Both the position numbers and the translations under genes were made by a program. 64,000 nucleotides of DNA from Acanthaster planci (Eukaryota > Echinodermata > Asteroidea > Valvatida > Acanthasteridae): NCBI RefSeq assembly GCF_001949145.1, contig NW_019091487.1, forward strand, positions 625,052-689,051. The letters run 5' to 3'. Below, piece after piece: positions 11,501 to 21,676 of this stretch (the first letter of the stretch is position 1; each line of letters opens with the position of its first letter). Below the pieces are notes generated by a model. The model was not told the DNA's origin. It searched no databases and saw only the letters and a list, made by a program, of their open reading frames with translations.

Positions 11501-14500
11501 CCATTTTTTCCCATCATCCTCACTAAATGTTTTCATTTGCTCCAGGCATGTACTGTGCTATGCCTCGTGATATTCTGTTGATTGTTGGTGAAGAGATCAT
11601 CGAGTGTCCAATGGCATGGCGGTCCAGGTTCTTTGAGTACCGCGCCTATCGGGAACTGATCAAGGAATACTTCAAGGCAGGAGCTAAATGGACCACACCT
11701 CCAAAGCCACTCATGTCTGATGAACTCTACAATGTGGTAAGGTTTCACCCAAGTACATCTACAAGTAGGAAGGGCTTAGTATCATTCCCTCCCAGAAAGA
11801 TTCATGCTTTATGAAGTGTACAGCAAGGTAAGGTTCTCCACCAAAGATCTTAAAGGCAGGCAGCTAAGGAGACCATAGACCACACCCAACAACCCAACCC
11901 TGTCTGTTGAATCGTAAACTTATCTTTAACTATCAAGACGGAGCTCATTAGACCTTACCCCAAATCTACTCATGCATGACAAACTGTACAGCGAGGGTTA
12001 AACCAACCATGTATCCTAATTAGGTAGGGACTAAGTAGACCACACCCTCTGATCCACCCATGTCTGATGAATTGCACAGTCGGATGATTTATCCATACAA
12101 GTATTTGGAAGCGGGGCAAAGTAGACCAGGCCCACACAGCCACACATGACAGAGAAACATTTTCTCTTCAAGTGCTAACCTTTGAAGTCTTTGAACCTCA
12201 AAAGGGCTTGTCAATTATTCCACGAAATAAGTTACCCCTCCAGCTCCTCTCCCACCCCATCATATTGTTAACTGTCTTTTCCGGTGGTGTGTCACTCGAG
12301 GATGTCATGGACCTCTCAGATGAAGAACGAACCCATCAGCATCACCAAGGACGGCACTTCACCACTGAGTTTGAGCCCTGCTTTGATGCTGCTGATTTTG
12401 TCAGAGCAGGAAGAGATATCTTTGTACAGAGAAGTCAGGTATGTTTGAACTCATTAGTGAAAAATTACAGTCAGTGCTAGCCATCTCCATGTAATTCAGA
12501 CGGTGTGTCACATCCTAGAATGGATGATGCACTACATGTATATAATGCCTTGAAATCTATGCCATACTTACAAATGCTCATGTACTAAAAGGCCATACCA
12601 AACTATCCCTTCCGAGCTGCAGTGCACCCCCAGTTGGCGAAAGAAAGACGGGTGGTTAGAAGTGGGTTCTTGCACACGTTCTGTGTGTAGGCAAAGACCA
12701 TACATGCCACAATAAATTTGTTATGCGTACTCAGCGTGTTCCACATCAAACGCTCATATACATGCGTGCCTTATGGCACACCTATGCAGTGAGTACCACA
12801 AAAATACGCCTTCTTTTGTTCCGCTCGGAACGGATAGTATGACCTCACGCTCAAATCCTCGAGAAAGCGAGCCCTCTGTTAACATTGTATTTGCTAGTCT
12901 GATGGTTTAAAAGGCCTGCTAATCATTTATATAAAATGTGTTGTTTGTAAATATGCTATTGCACTGGTTTTTATGATATGTGTGACAATGCAGAGGTGGA
13001 TGTCTGTCTTATGGAACCAACAAAGGATGTGCAGAAACTTTTTTTGAATGTTTGAGATTAGTAGACTTGGTCTCAGGGTTGATGGAAAGATTGCTCATGA
13101 TACCGTGATGTGATTAGCTTGTGACTGACTTGAAGAAAATGGAAAAATGAAGTTTAGACCTGAAGTCTTTACTTTTACCTTAAAACCATGAGCTTTGGTA
13201 TGACTGACTTGACTTCAGACATGTATACTCCAAGTGTGGAGACTTGACTTGGCCACATTCCCAAACTTGACACAGAGTTGAACTCCAAACTCAGACAACA
13301 TGGAGAAGTCCTGAATCAGCAATGAGAAAACTGGACAGGTCAGGACTGGAACATTCATGAGTGGATTATTTTATTAAATCCAATTTAATCCCTGGCACTG
13401 TTTTTCCTTCTTTTATTGAAAAATAATTTTGTGGGTTCTGCTTTCTCTTTATTTACTCCCCTTGCCATGTCGTCTTTCCAAGAACCTTTCCCCCAAGGAT
13501 TGGTAGCTTGTAGTGTTTCCAGGCACGTTAGCATTCGGTATGTCGAATGGCTTGAATTTCACAGTGGAACTAGTCAGTAAGTTTTGAAATTTTGCAATCT
13601 TATCAGAGTTTCCTTGCTTTAGATGTTGTGAAATTTTCAAGGATGCATTTCCTGCCGAAGTTGATTTTGTTGTGTTGTAATTTTTGTGGATGTACATTAT
13701 TTTTATTGAATTGAGTTCCAGCTTTTATCAGCTGCTCAAACTTTTCAAAAGTATTCAGGCCATGAAGGCCTTATAAAACTTACATTTTTTGACATGAAGT
13801 CTCCATTGTTGTACACAGCCTGCTCGAAATTCGACTGCTTGACAGTTAGAACTACAATTTGCCTGGTAACATGGTGGCTCATTGGAAGATTAAATTAGTG
13901 CTTGTGGGTGAACCAGAATCTCATGCAATTCTTGCATCAGGTGACCAATATGCTTGGCATTCAGTGGATGGCTCGTCACCTTGGTAATGAGTATAACGTC
14001 CATCTGCTGACATTTGAGGACCCTCGGCCCATGCACATCGATGCCACCTTTATGCTCCTGCGACCAGGGCTTGTCCTGTCAAACCCAGAGCGTGGTTGCC
14101 ATCAACTGGATTACTTCAAGAAGGCAGGATGGGATGTTGTTGAAACAGCCAGGCCTATCATACCTGCCGGTATGTATGGTCTGAACTGATACCAGGTTTT
14201 TGATTGAGCAGGATGGGCTAGTCTCTAAAGTTATTTATTTAGAGACTAGTCATATTTCAGTACTTCAGCCAGAAGGTTCGATTACGAAGAACACAGCTGC
14301 AATGGAATCAAGTCAAAGGGATGTAAATTCAATGTACAGCTAGAGGTAACACTTGCAGGATCTGCTTTGAATTGTCATGTTTTTGCTGTACAACAGATCA
14401 CCCCATGTGGCTGGGCTCCAAGTGGCTGTCCATGAACGTGCTGATGTTGGACCATGACCGGGTCATGGTTGATGCCAACGAGACACCCACCATCAAGATG

Positions 14501-14623
14501 TTTGAGAAGTTAGGCATCAAGACGGTGAAGGCCTCCATGCGCTATGCCAACTCTTACGGAGGTGGCTTCCACTGCTGGACCAGTGACATCCGTCGACGCG
14601 GAACTCTACAGTCCTACTTCTAG
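8527..14623 (+). CDS. GATM: Glycine amidinotransferase, mitochondrial (L-arginine:glycine amidinotransferase)
   Basis: This enzyme moves the amidino group of arginine to glycine, making guanidinoacetate, the first step of creatine synthesis, in mitochondria. Coding exons: 8527-8595, 10489-10695, 10929-11124, 11546-11736, 12301-12438, 13941-14169, 14397-14623. Every junction is GT-AG and phase-consistent, giving 418 aa against 423 in human. The first 23 residues ([19 protein letters not shown]...) are Arg-rich without acids, fitting a mitochondrial presequence. Conserved blocks include [45 protein letters not shown] (catalytic Asp), PMHIDATF (catalytic His), [12 protein letters not shown] and [20 protein letters not shown] (active-site Cys). 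The start is the only ATG near a splice-like 5' boundary and gives a good presequence. The gene looks intact and functional. A possible polyadenylation signal is ATTAAA at 14746-14751. Confidence 0.97.
8596..10488 (+). other. GATM intron 1
   Basis: A 1.9-kb intron (gtgagc...ctcag). It holds the 28-bp tandem repeat at 9423-9503 and, beside it, part of a dispersed 'CCCCAGAACTGTGGGG' element. No exon is recognised within. Confidence 0.8.
9423..9503 (+). repeat. 28-bp tandem repeat, three copies
   Basis: Units start with CCCCACAGTTCTGG and end TAAATAATTAA. Copies 1 and 2 (9423-9450, 9451-9478) are identical and copy 3 (9479-9503) is truncated and changed. The unit contains the terminal motif of the dispersed element also seen at about 49353, 58775 and 63670. 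Confidence 0.92.
11681..12170 (+). repeat. Decayed tandem copies of the GATM exon 4 / donor region
   Basis: The 3' end of exon 4 (gctaaatggaccacacc...ctcatgtctgatgaactctac...gtaagg) is followed in intron 4 by about five diverged copies at about 11772, 11861, 11941, 12028 and 12113, a period of 80-91 bp. Clear matches include 'tagaccacaccctctgatcc' with 'catgtctgatgaattgcac' near 12040, 'tgaagtgtacagcaaggtaagg' near 11812, and 'gcagctaaggagacc' near 11861. The exon encodes conserved enzyme sequence, so it is the source of the repeat. Confidence 0.8.
12591..12844. mobile_element. Short inverted-repeat element (MITE-like) in GATM intron 5
   Basis: The left end (ggccatacc aa actatccc ttccgagc, 12591-12616) and the right end on the other strand (ggtcatactatcc gttccgagc, 12844-12823) match apart from a 3-4 base indel and a few changes. 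Total 254 bp. No clear target duplication is seen. Confidence 0.6.
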
Positions 14624-14751
14624 GGTGGTTTGAGAACCAGGGTGGCTTTATTGGTCTCCATCATTCTCCAAGACCTTTCATGGTTTCTTCCTTACAGATC
14701 CTCAGACAAGCATAGTTAGTTTCCTACAAAAGACTTTTTTGAACAATTAAA

Positions 14752-17040
14752 GACAACAAAGGTTTCTATCTTAAATCCAGACTAGCAAACCTATTATTTT
14801 ACAGAAGACTGTCTAGTTTTCCTCTAGTTCTCCTGTCAAGGGGTTTCTTTCACTCTCTCCATGGAGCTCCATGCTCTTGCTTACCATTATGCACTGCATA
14901 TGTCTTTTCCATCAAAACTTCTTTGGATGAGGTCTGGGTATTTGACCAATATGGGTGCAGCAGGCCGCCCATTCCATTAAATAGCTGTCCTTATATCTAA
15001 GGAATTTCCTAACTAAATGCGGAATCTTGTGATATTATTTCTAATATCATCATGATAGGACCACATATGCTAATCATATTTCCTATATTAGGAATTGTTC
15101 AGCAGCTTTGAATTATTAGCACAGAAAAAAGCTTTTATCCTAAATATATATATAGCAGCAACAGAACATGAAGATGTGTGTAACAAATTCACCGACAGTA
15201 ATTAAACAGGTATACTTTTGAATGCTTTTATTTACAGTAATAATACATTCAAGGGTCAAGCAAGATGGTAACTTGCTGTCATTAATCATTTTGACAACTC
15301 ACCAGGGTGTTAAAAATGCCTTTGAATTGTTTTAATGAAAGAAAACATCTTGGGCTTGCGTATTTTCCCAAGTGTTTGCTATAAGAGACTGTGTTTAAGT
15401 CAACATATTTCAGTTTACTTAAACATACGTATTTTCTTCATTCGTGTTTATTAACGTACAACCGTTTAAGCCACAATATTCACCTTTGGGAAATAATTTA
15501 TTCAGACAAAGCTTGTAGCATGGCAACTCATAACTCGACGCGAGTTGTAGGTTAAGCCCAGCATTACAATTCTTTAATACATTTATGTCGATGTTATTCT
15601 ATTTTTTTCTGCTTGGGAAGAGGAAAAACCTCGGTATAGTGTGTTTCTCTTATTATTAAACATCTTAAGGCCAGCATTTCTTATTTTGCTGGAAATGTTT
15701 GTTTTCTTCAACCACTCATACTTGTGGTTAGTGTTGGAGTGAAATACTGACGTTTATAGACCAATCCAGTTATTAGATGCCATTACTGGGGGGCGTTGCA
15801 ACTCACACACGCACATTCTTCAGCTTGACGCGTGCGTGCATTTGGCAAATCACGACACCCTATCAGTCGACGAGGTATGTAACGCGCGTTTAATTACCTC
15901 CTACCTGATCACCAGCGTTATGCCACCCAAATAATGGCTTCTAATTCTGGTTTTTGAATCAATTGGAACAATGAATTTTGCCGAAGTAATTTATTTGAAC
16001 AAAGCTTTGCCAAAGGAGAATGTCTGGTTTTTGGCAACACTGCACAGTTTTTATACTTTGTTTTCAAGGAGTAGGCCACTGTGTTGGTCATAAAATTCTC
16101 TGTTCACCTTTTTTTGTTTTGTTTTGTTTTTTTTACCCATGACATAGATCAGAAAATACCAGGGACGCACGAACGAATTTCTCAGATAAAATTGGATTTT
16201 TCGTAGTTGTTAAGTAGTAGGCCCTACATATTACGTACATTTTATGCATTTTGCTTTAAATTTTCTGAATTCAGAGTTTGGTTCTTTAAGATATGTCCAT
16301 TTTTCGAGTAAACGGTTGAATGTAAAACCAAGCGTACTTTACCATACAAAAAAACCCATGTCACTAATTTTACCAAAATTAATTCAGAACACTTCAATTT
16401 GATGGATGTGGTGTTGTGTAAAGACGAACATTCCCAACACTTCGATGTGATGGATGTTGAAGAAAACATTCCTAGTACTGCGTCTGTTTTAATGTGTTTC
16501 GCTAATAAAACGTTAACAAAACTGGAAGAGCTTGATGATGTACTACTTTAAATCCCTGAGGAGCCCCATGTGACATATTTGTAACAGCTTTTAAAAAATT
16601 AATTAAAAATATTTCAAAACTCCTTCCCAGTGCCCACCAAAGCCCACAGTTACATCGATGTAACATAAATAGCGACCTCTATAGGTTGTTTAAGCTACAA
16701 CTGACACGTCATGACCTTTCACAGGAATTCCCTCTCTTTACCTTAATTTGGAGGGGATTTGTGTTTGAACTGGGACAAAGTCTGAGAGAAGTGTGGGGAA
16801 ACCAATTACATGTAGGCCTACAACTATTGAGACATACGTTTACATGTACATGTATGTGCATGCATTAGCCAGCTCAACTCCTGCAGTTCTGTTCTTGCAA
16901 TTTCATGTTTCTTCATGTCATCGAGTAGTATTGCTGGTGATAAAAGTGATTTTTTGTAAAGGAGGATGGCTTCCCATCAAAGGGGCCGGTTTCATGCAAA
17001 AAATGTGTTGCAAGTTTTGGATTGTGATGAGAGCAATGAT
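14752..17040. other. Intergenic, no gene recognised
   Basis: AT-rich spacer between GATM and the piggyBac relic. No open frame here resembles a known protein, and I see no clear repeat boundary. Confidence 0.45.
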
Positions 17041-17049
17041 GGTCAATAG

Positions 17050-18240
17050 ATGACAGCGATTCAGATGAAGTGCTGAAGAGTGCATCAGATGTCGGCACAG
17101 ATTACAGCCATGAAAGCTGCAGTTAATCAGATGACGAGCCACTTGTCAACATCGCAAGTACGTCTGCACCAAAAAAGCTAAGAAGACATCACCAGTCTAT
17201 CGGTGGGAGAAAAAAACCTTCATAGCACCTGATGCAACATTCACTGGGCCAACTGATGATGTTCCTCCTTCAATGGAGTTGGATACACCATTTGGGTATT
17301 TCCAATGATTTATCACTGACAACATGTTGGACCATGTCGTAGAATACTCAAACCAATACAGTGCTCAGAAGAATAGACATGTTGCAAATCTATCACGGAA
17401 AGAGCTGGAGCAATTGATTGGAATGTTCTACCGTATGGGCTTCGTTCAGATGGCTGGAGTTCGTGCTTACTGGGAGAACGGGACAAATCATGAACCAGTC
17501 AGTGGAGTCATGAGTCGAAATCGATTCCAGTACTTACTGACTGTACTTTGTCAATAATTTGGCAGTGACTGATGAGGGCAGGAAGGCTGACAAGCTATGG
17601 AAAATCCGTCCATGGCTAAATATGATGCAAGAAAACTGCTTGAAAGTAGTGGCGCATGAGCATAACTCCATCGACGAGATAATAGTACAATACAAAGGCA
17701 AGACAGCCAGCATCAGGCAGTATGCTGCGAACAAGCCTCATCCCTGGGGATTCAAGATCTGAGTGAGAGCTGGAACTGATGGCTTGGTTCACGACTTCGA
17801 CGTATACCAAGGAGGTGACGACAAACGCTCAGAACTTGGTCAAGGTGCTGATGTTGTTTTGAAACTTGCTGCCACACTACCTCAGCATGTCAACTACAAG
17901 ATATTCGCTGACAACCTCTTCACAGGTGTTCCCCTCCTTGTAAAAAACAAAGAGCTGGGAATGCACTATGTCGGCACAGTTCGCAAGAATCGAATCTCTG
18001 GCTGCAAGCTGGACGATGAAAAGAAGCTGCGTAAGGAGGAAAGGGGAACATACGACCATTGCGTTGAAGACAGCCACAACATCATAGCAGTGAGATGGGT
18101 TGATAACAAAGCTGTAACTCTCCTGTCGACGTACACAGGTATTGAGCCAATTGACACCGTTCGCCGATGGGACTCTGCTGCAAAAGACCACCGGGAAGTT
18201 GAACGCCCTGCCATCCGTCGTTTCGCCCATAGTTGGCCCA
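17050..18240 (+). pseudogene. piggyBac-type transposase, inactivated and 3'-truncated
   Basis: The frames read in order as a piggyBac (DDE_Tnp_1_7) transposase: an acidic N-terminus, then LSRKELEQLIGMFYRMGF, MSRNRFQYLL, a frameshift near 17540 to NLAVTDEGRKADKLWKIRP, then SIDEIIVQYKGKTASIRQY, NKPHPWGFKI, a TGA at 17761-17763, and IFADNLFTGVPLLVKN. Two expected catalytic Asp positions (in SIDEII and FADNLF) are visible. The third, normally near a GGVDxxD motif, is missing because similarity stops after REVERPAI near 18220. Other stops fall near 17124 and 17287. It cannot encode an active enzyme in this form. The broken reading frame argues against a domesticated PGBD gene. Confidence 0.9.
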
Positions 18241-18275
18241 TACTTTTCAAAATCACGGTTACGGTCTACGCGTTG

Positions 18276-18467
18276 CACTCTAAAAAATCCCGGGTCAGAT
18301 TGACCCAGAATTGGGTCCCATTCGGCGTGACCCTTTTCTGGGTCAAAATATGACACCCTTCAAGTTTCGGGTCATATTTGACCCTTTCTTGGTCATTTGT
18401 TCCGGAAAAGGGCCATGCCGAATGGGACCTTATTCTGGGCCAATCTAACCCTGGAGTTTTTAGAGTG
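18276..18467. mobile_element. Palindromic MITE (foldback) ending CACTCTAAAAA...TTTTTAGAGTG
   Basis: 192 bp that is nearly a full palindrome. The left half (cactctaaaaaatcccgggt, cagattgacccagaat, gggtcccattcggcgtgaccc) is mirrored on the right (gggccatgccgaatgggacc, ttctgggccaatctaaccc, tttttagagtg). It starts about 50 bp after piggyBac similarity ends. The flanks give at most a TG dinucleotide duplication, so the superfamily is unassigned. Confidence 0.8.
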
Positions 18468-18868
18468 TGCCTTTGGAACAATAGAGATCATATGTGGAAA
18501 TGGGAGAGATCATAAGTAGAACTTCAATATGATCTCTGTCGGGGGGGGGGAGAGTGTTGTGCGACAAGCGCCTCCTACGTTCAAACTCTTCTCATTCAGC
18601 CTTGCACGGCGATGGCGAGCACATCCTTTGTTTCTTAGCTGCGTGACGTGAAGATGGACCATAATGAGTCTTTGAAACCACGAACAGCTGGCAATAATTG
18701 ATAATTTCAAGTGTGACTCCAAGTATTTAAACCCGTAGTATCATACATTTCTTATGCAGGACGTTCATTTGTCAGAAAAGGTAATTTTCGAGATGAAACC
18801 TGTCTTTAGGGTAAACATTTTGTTTTATTTTGTTTACTTGCTATTCTTTTTTGAACGTGCCGTTCCAA

Positions 18869-18945
18869 CCAAAGATTGTATAGCGCCGCGATTCAGTGGA
18901 GAGTTGCCCATCTTGCGCCGCTGCGCGGCGCTATACAATCTTTGG
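18869..18945. repeat. Perfect 22-bp inverted repeat hairpin
   Basis: CCAAAGATTGTATAGCGCCG+CG (18869-18890) is the exact reverse complement of 18924-18945, with a 33-bp loop. Likely a very short MITE or a strong hairpin; transcription is unknown. Confidence 0.85.
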
Positions 18946-18989
18946 TTCCAACTTTGTTGCACGAGTTTCTGTGGCGTTGGTCGGTTGTG

Positions 18990-21676
18990 AGCGTTGCATC
19001 TCCACGCGCTGTAAGTTTTGATCGAACGTAAAAATATTTGACGCGTACGCGTACCAAACTCAATGGACAAAATTTGAATGGGACGCATCACTCGTTTTTT
19101 TATAACGGTGCGGAAAAAGGGTCATGTTGAAGGGAAGGATTTCCTTTAAACGACTATAGTCTGAAGGTGAGGCCTTTACACATATATTTCAGGGAAAAAA
19201 TCAATGTTGAAAGTGGGAGTTTTACAAATTAAATCGTCGTTATGCGTAGATGTCAGGGGTGTCAATTCGAGGAGATCACGGCCCAGTGTGCATTATAAAC
19301 GTGTTTGCATACATGATTCACAGCAGGACCGAGAAGCAAAAATGGGAATCCTTTTCTAGAATCTCCATGAAACAAAGGACTGGTGTAGGCCTACATATAG
19401 AAAACTGCTTGTTCATGTAGATAATAGAAACGCTGGAGACTGTAGCATTAAACGATACAGTTCCTTATGAACACACCGTTTTGGTGAATGGAATAGGCAC
19501 ACAGGCCGTTGTACGCACGCGCAAACCCCTTCCGTCCCGGCCCCCCTGATCTCTGTGGTACAGCTAGAGGTGACACTGGGCGCTTAAAATTGTCCCATTG
19601 CGCACGAACAACTTGGAACCTCGTGGATACTTGCGCGTGTGTGAAACTCGAACAAAATTAATACACCGCGCAGATCACGAAAAACCCCTGTAGTTTTGAA
19701 TGGAACCTGGCGGTCAATGCGTTTATATATCTGTGGTACCAACTAACCACATAGGCGATCAAGTATATGAGCGTTTGACGTGGAGCACGCTGAGTACGCG
19801 TAACGTATTTATTCTGGAACGTATGGTCTTAACGTTCAAGCAGAACGCCTGCAAGAACCCGCTTGTAACCACCTGTCTTTCTTTCTCCAAAGTTGGGGGT
19901 GCACTTCAGCTAAGGGCGGATAGGCGCAAGACTGGGCCGTTTTCCAATAGGCTCCGTCTGAGGCTTCAACTGTTTTTTTTTACTTCCTGATTTTGAGGTT
20001 ACAAGCGCAATAGTCTGATAGTGCCACAAGGGGCCACACAAGGGAAGCCTCGAAATGAGGCTAATCGAACGCTGCAGTGTATTCGCCAAGGCATTCTGGG
20101 AAAAAGGTCAAGTCCCCGCCACGTTCCATCATGCTCATGCACGAACTGTAAATCCGTGACGTCATTACACTCGAGCAGCCTCCGGAGACCCGCTCGCCAG
20201 CCGGGGTAGGGGCGGCTGACACCAGAGCAGGCACGAAGATCACGTGATGGCTAAACGAACGCTTTCGTGTAAGTTTGACTTTCACGTGTAAGCTAATCGA
20301 AAGCACCCATATAGTTCTATGGGTGAATACCGGACTGGTTCATATTAGACGCCATCATTGTAGCGACATTACACTCATGTATAAGTAATATTCGCGCGTT
20401 TACAAGTCTCTTCGACCAATGGGGACGTCCTTAATTGAACGCGCGCGTCAGCTGTAAGCAAGCACAAGTGAGTGTGCTCCATCTGTTGTAGACTATTGCA
20501 GATAAAGTCGGGATGCGGCTGATCATCTGCCCTGCTGATCGCTTTTGTACGCTACAGAGGCTGTTTAACAACGAAAACTCCATTACAGTGGTATGTGGTA
20601 ATTTACAATTATTGATACAATTTTCTTTACATTATGAATTTGCACACTATCACACGCTCTCTTGAAGGCAACAGATAGGCCTATGGCTTAAAGGAAACGG
20701 AGGAAAGACTTTTGAAATTGGAATGTGAATTCGAATTCTAAATCTCAATCAAAGGGTGTGTCGTTACTTAGTACGTTTTAGCCCTTATTTGACAGCGATA
20801 CAGTTCGACCTTGTCTTGATCCAAACCAAGAGCATTGGATGTAGGATTGGAGGCAAGTTGTTCTTGTGCAGGGTCCTGTATTATAGCTTAAGCTTAAAAG
20901 GACCACGCAACACAATTTACTTTGAACCCTTAAAATTGTACCTTTGTGTTTCAATTAACCTTATTTTTATGGTCTGTTTGATATTTCAAAGTGTATTTGG
21001 GGCTTTTCTGATTCAAGTTATGCTAATGTGAATTAGCATTCATGTGTGAAACTGTGATGAAATCCCAGGCACTCAACGTCAGTATTAATTTGTGCACAAA
21101 ATGCTTTTGGAATTTGCTGTAGTTTGCTGTTGTACATTTTAACTTGAACAATTTATTATGTAAGTATATGGCAATAACCCACTGGTCAACTATTTCTCGG
21201 AAATGTTTCCCAAGAGCAAATATAAGGTTCAAACTTCGAACATGGAAACATAAGCTGTTGGAGTTTACCTTACCGCAACAGTGCATCATTTATCAGTTTG
21301 TTTTGAAAATCGTTTTAATGTTAAAAAGTGCACTTTTCAGTATACTTAACTTCAAAAGGATTTCAAATAATTTTCATATATTGAAAAAGAATTTAAAAGG
21401 ATATACATGTACAAAAAGTGAGTCTAAGAAAAAAATCACTGCATGGATCCCTTAAGTGTTTGTCTGAAAAAGCTGAAATCCGACGGATCAAGCCAAGTCC
21501 CGATCCGACTTCCATTTAAGTCCGGGCCAATAGTGTAATTTACATGAAAATATAAAATATTAAAACTCTGTTTACAAGCTTGACCTCATGGACGTCACTT
21601 CCACCAGAGCTGATGGTTTTTTTCGGGGATTTCTATCACGGCTAAAGTTACGGAGTTGATGAAACTTCCGTCGTTG
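18990..21676. other. Intergenic between the piggyBac relic and receptor A
   Basis: No recognised protein. One start-like exon candidate at 20513-20590 is listed separately. On the minus strand, AATAAA at 21157-21152 is a possible polyadenylation signal for receptor A, about 520 bases past its stop. Confidence 0.4.
20513..20590 (+). CDS. Possible orphan first coding exon (26 codons)
   Basis: An ATG-started frame (MRLIICPADRFCTLQ...) ends exactly at a consensus donor, GTG|gtatgt. I do not recognise the peptide, and no matching downstream exon is evident. It may be chance, a relic, or the start of a lineage-specific gene. Confidence 0.15.

Noticed and set aside
12280-12300. GATM exon 5 extended upstream (GGVSLE before DVMD)
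   Set aside because: The acceptor ctcgag|GATGTC gives the family length exactly; earlier bases would add residues not seen in the family.
17877-18356. 159-codon minus-strand frame
   Set aside because: Shadow of the piggyBac transposase on the opposite strand and of the palindromic MITE.
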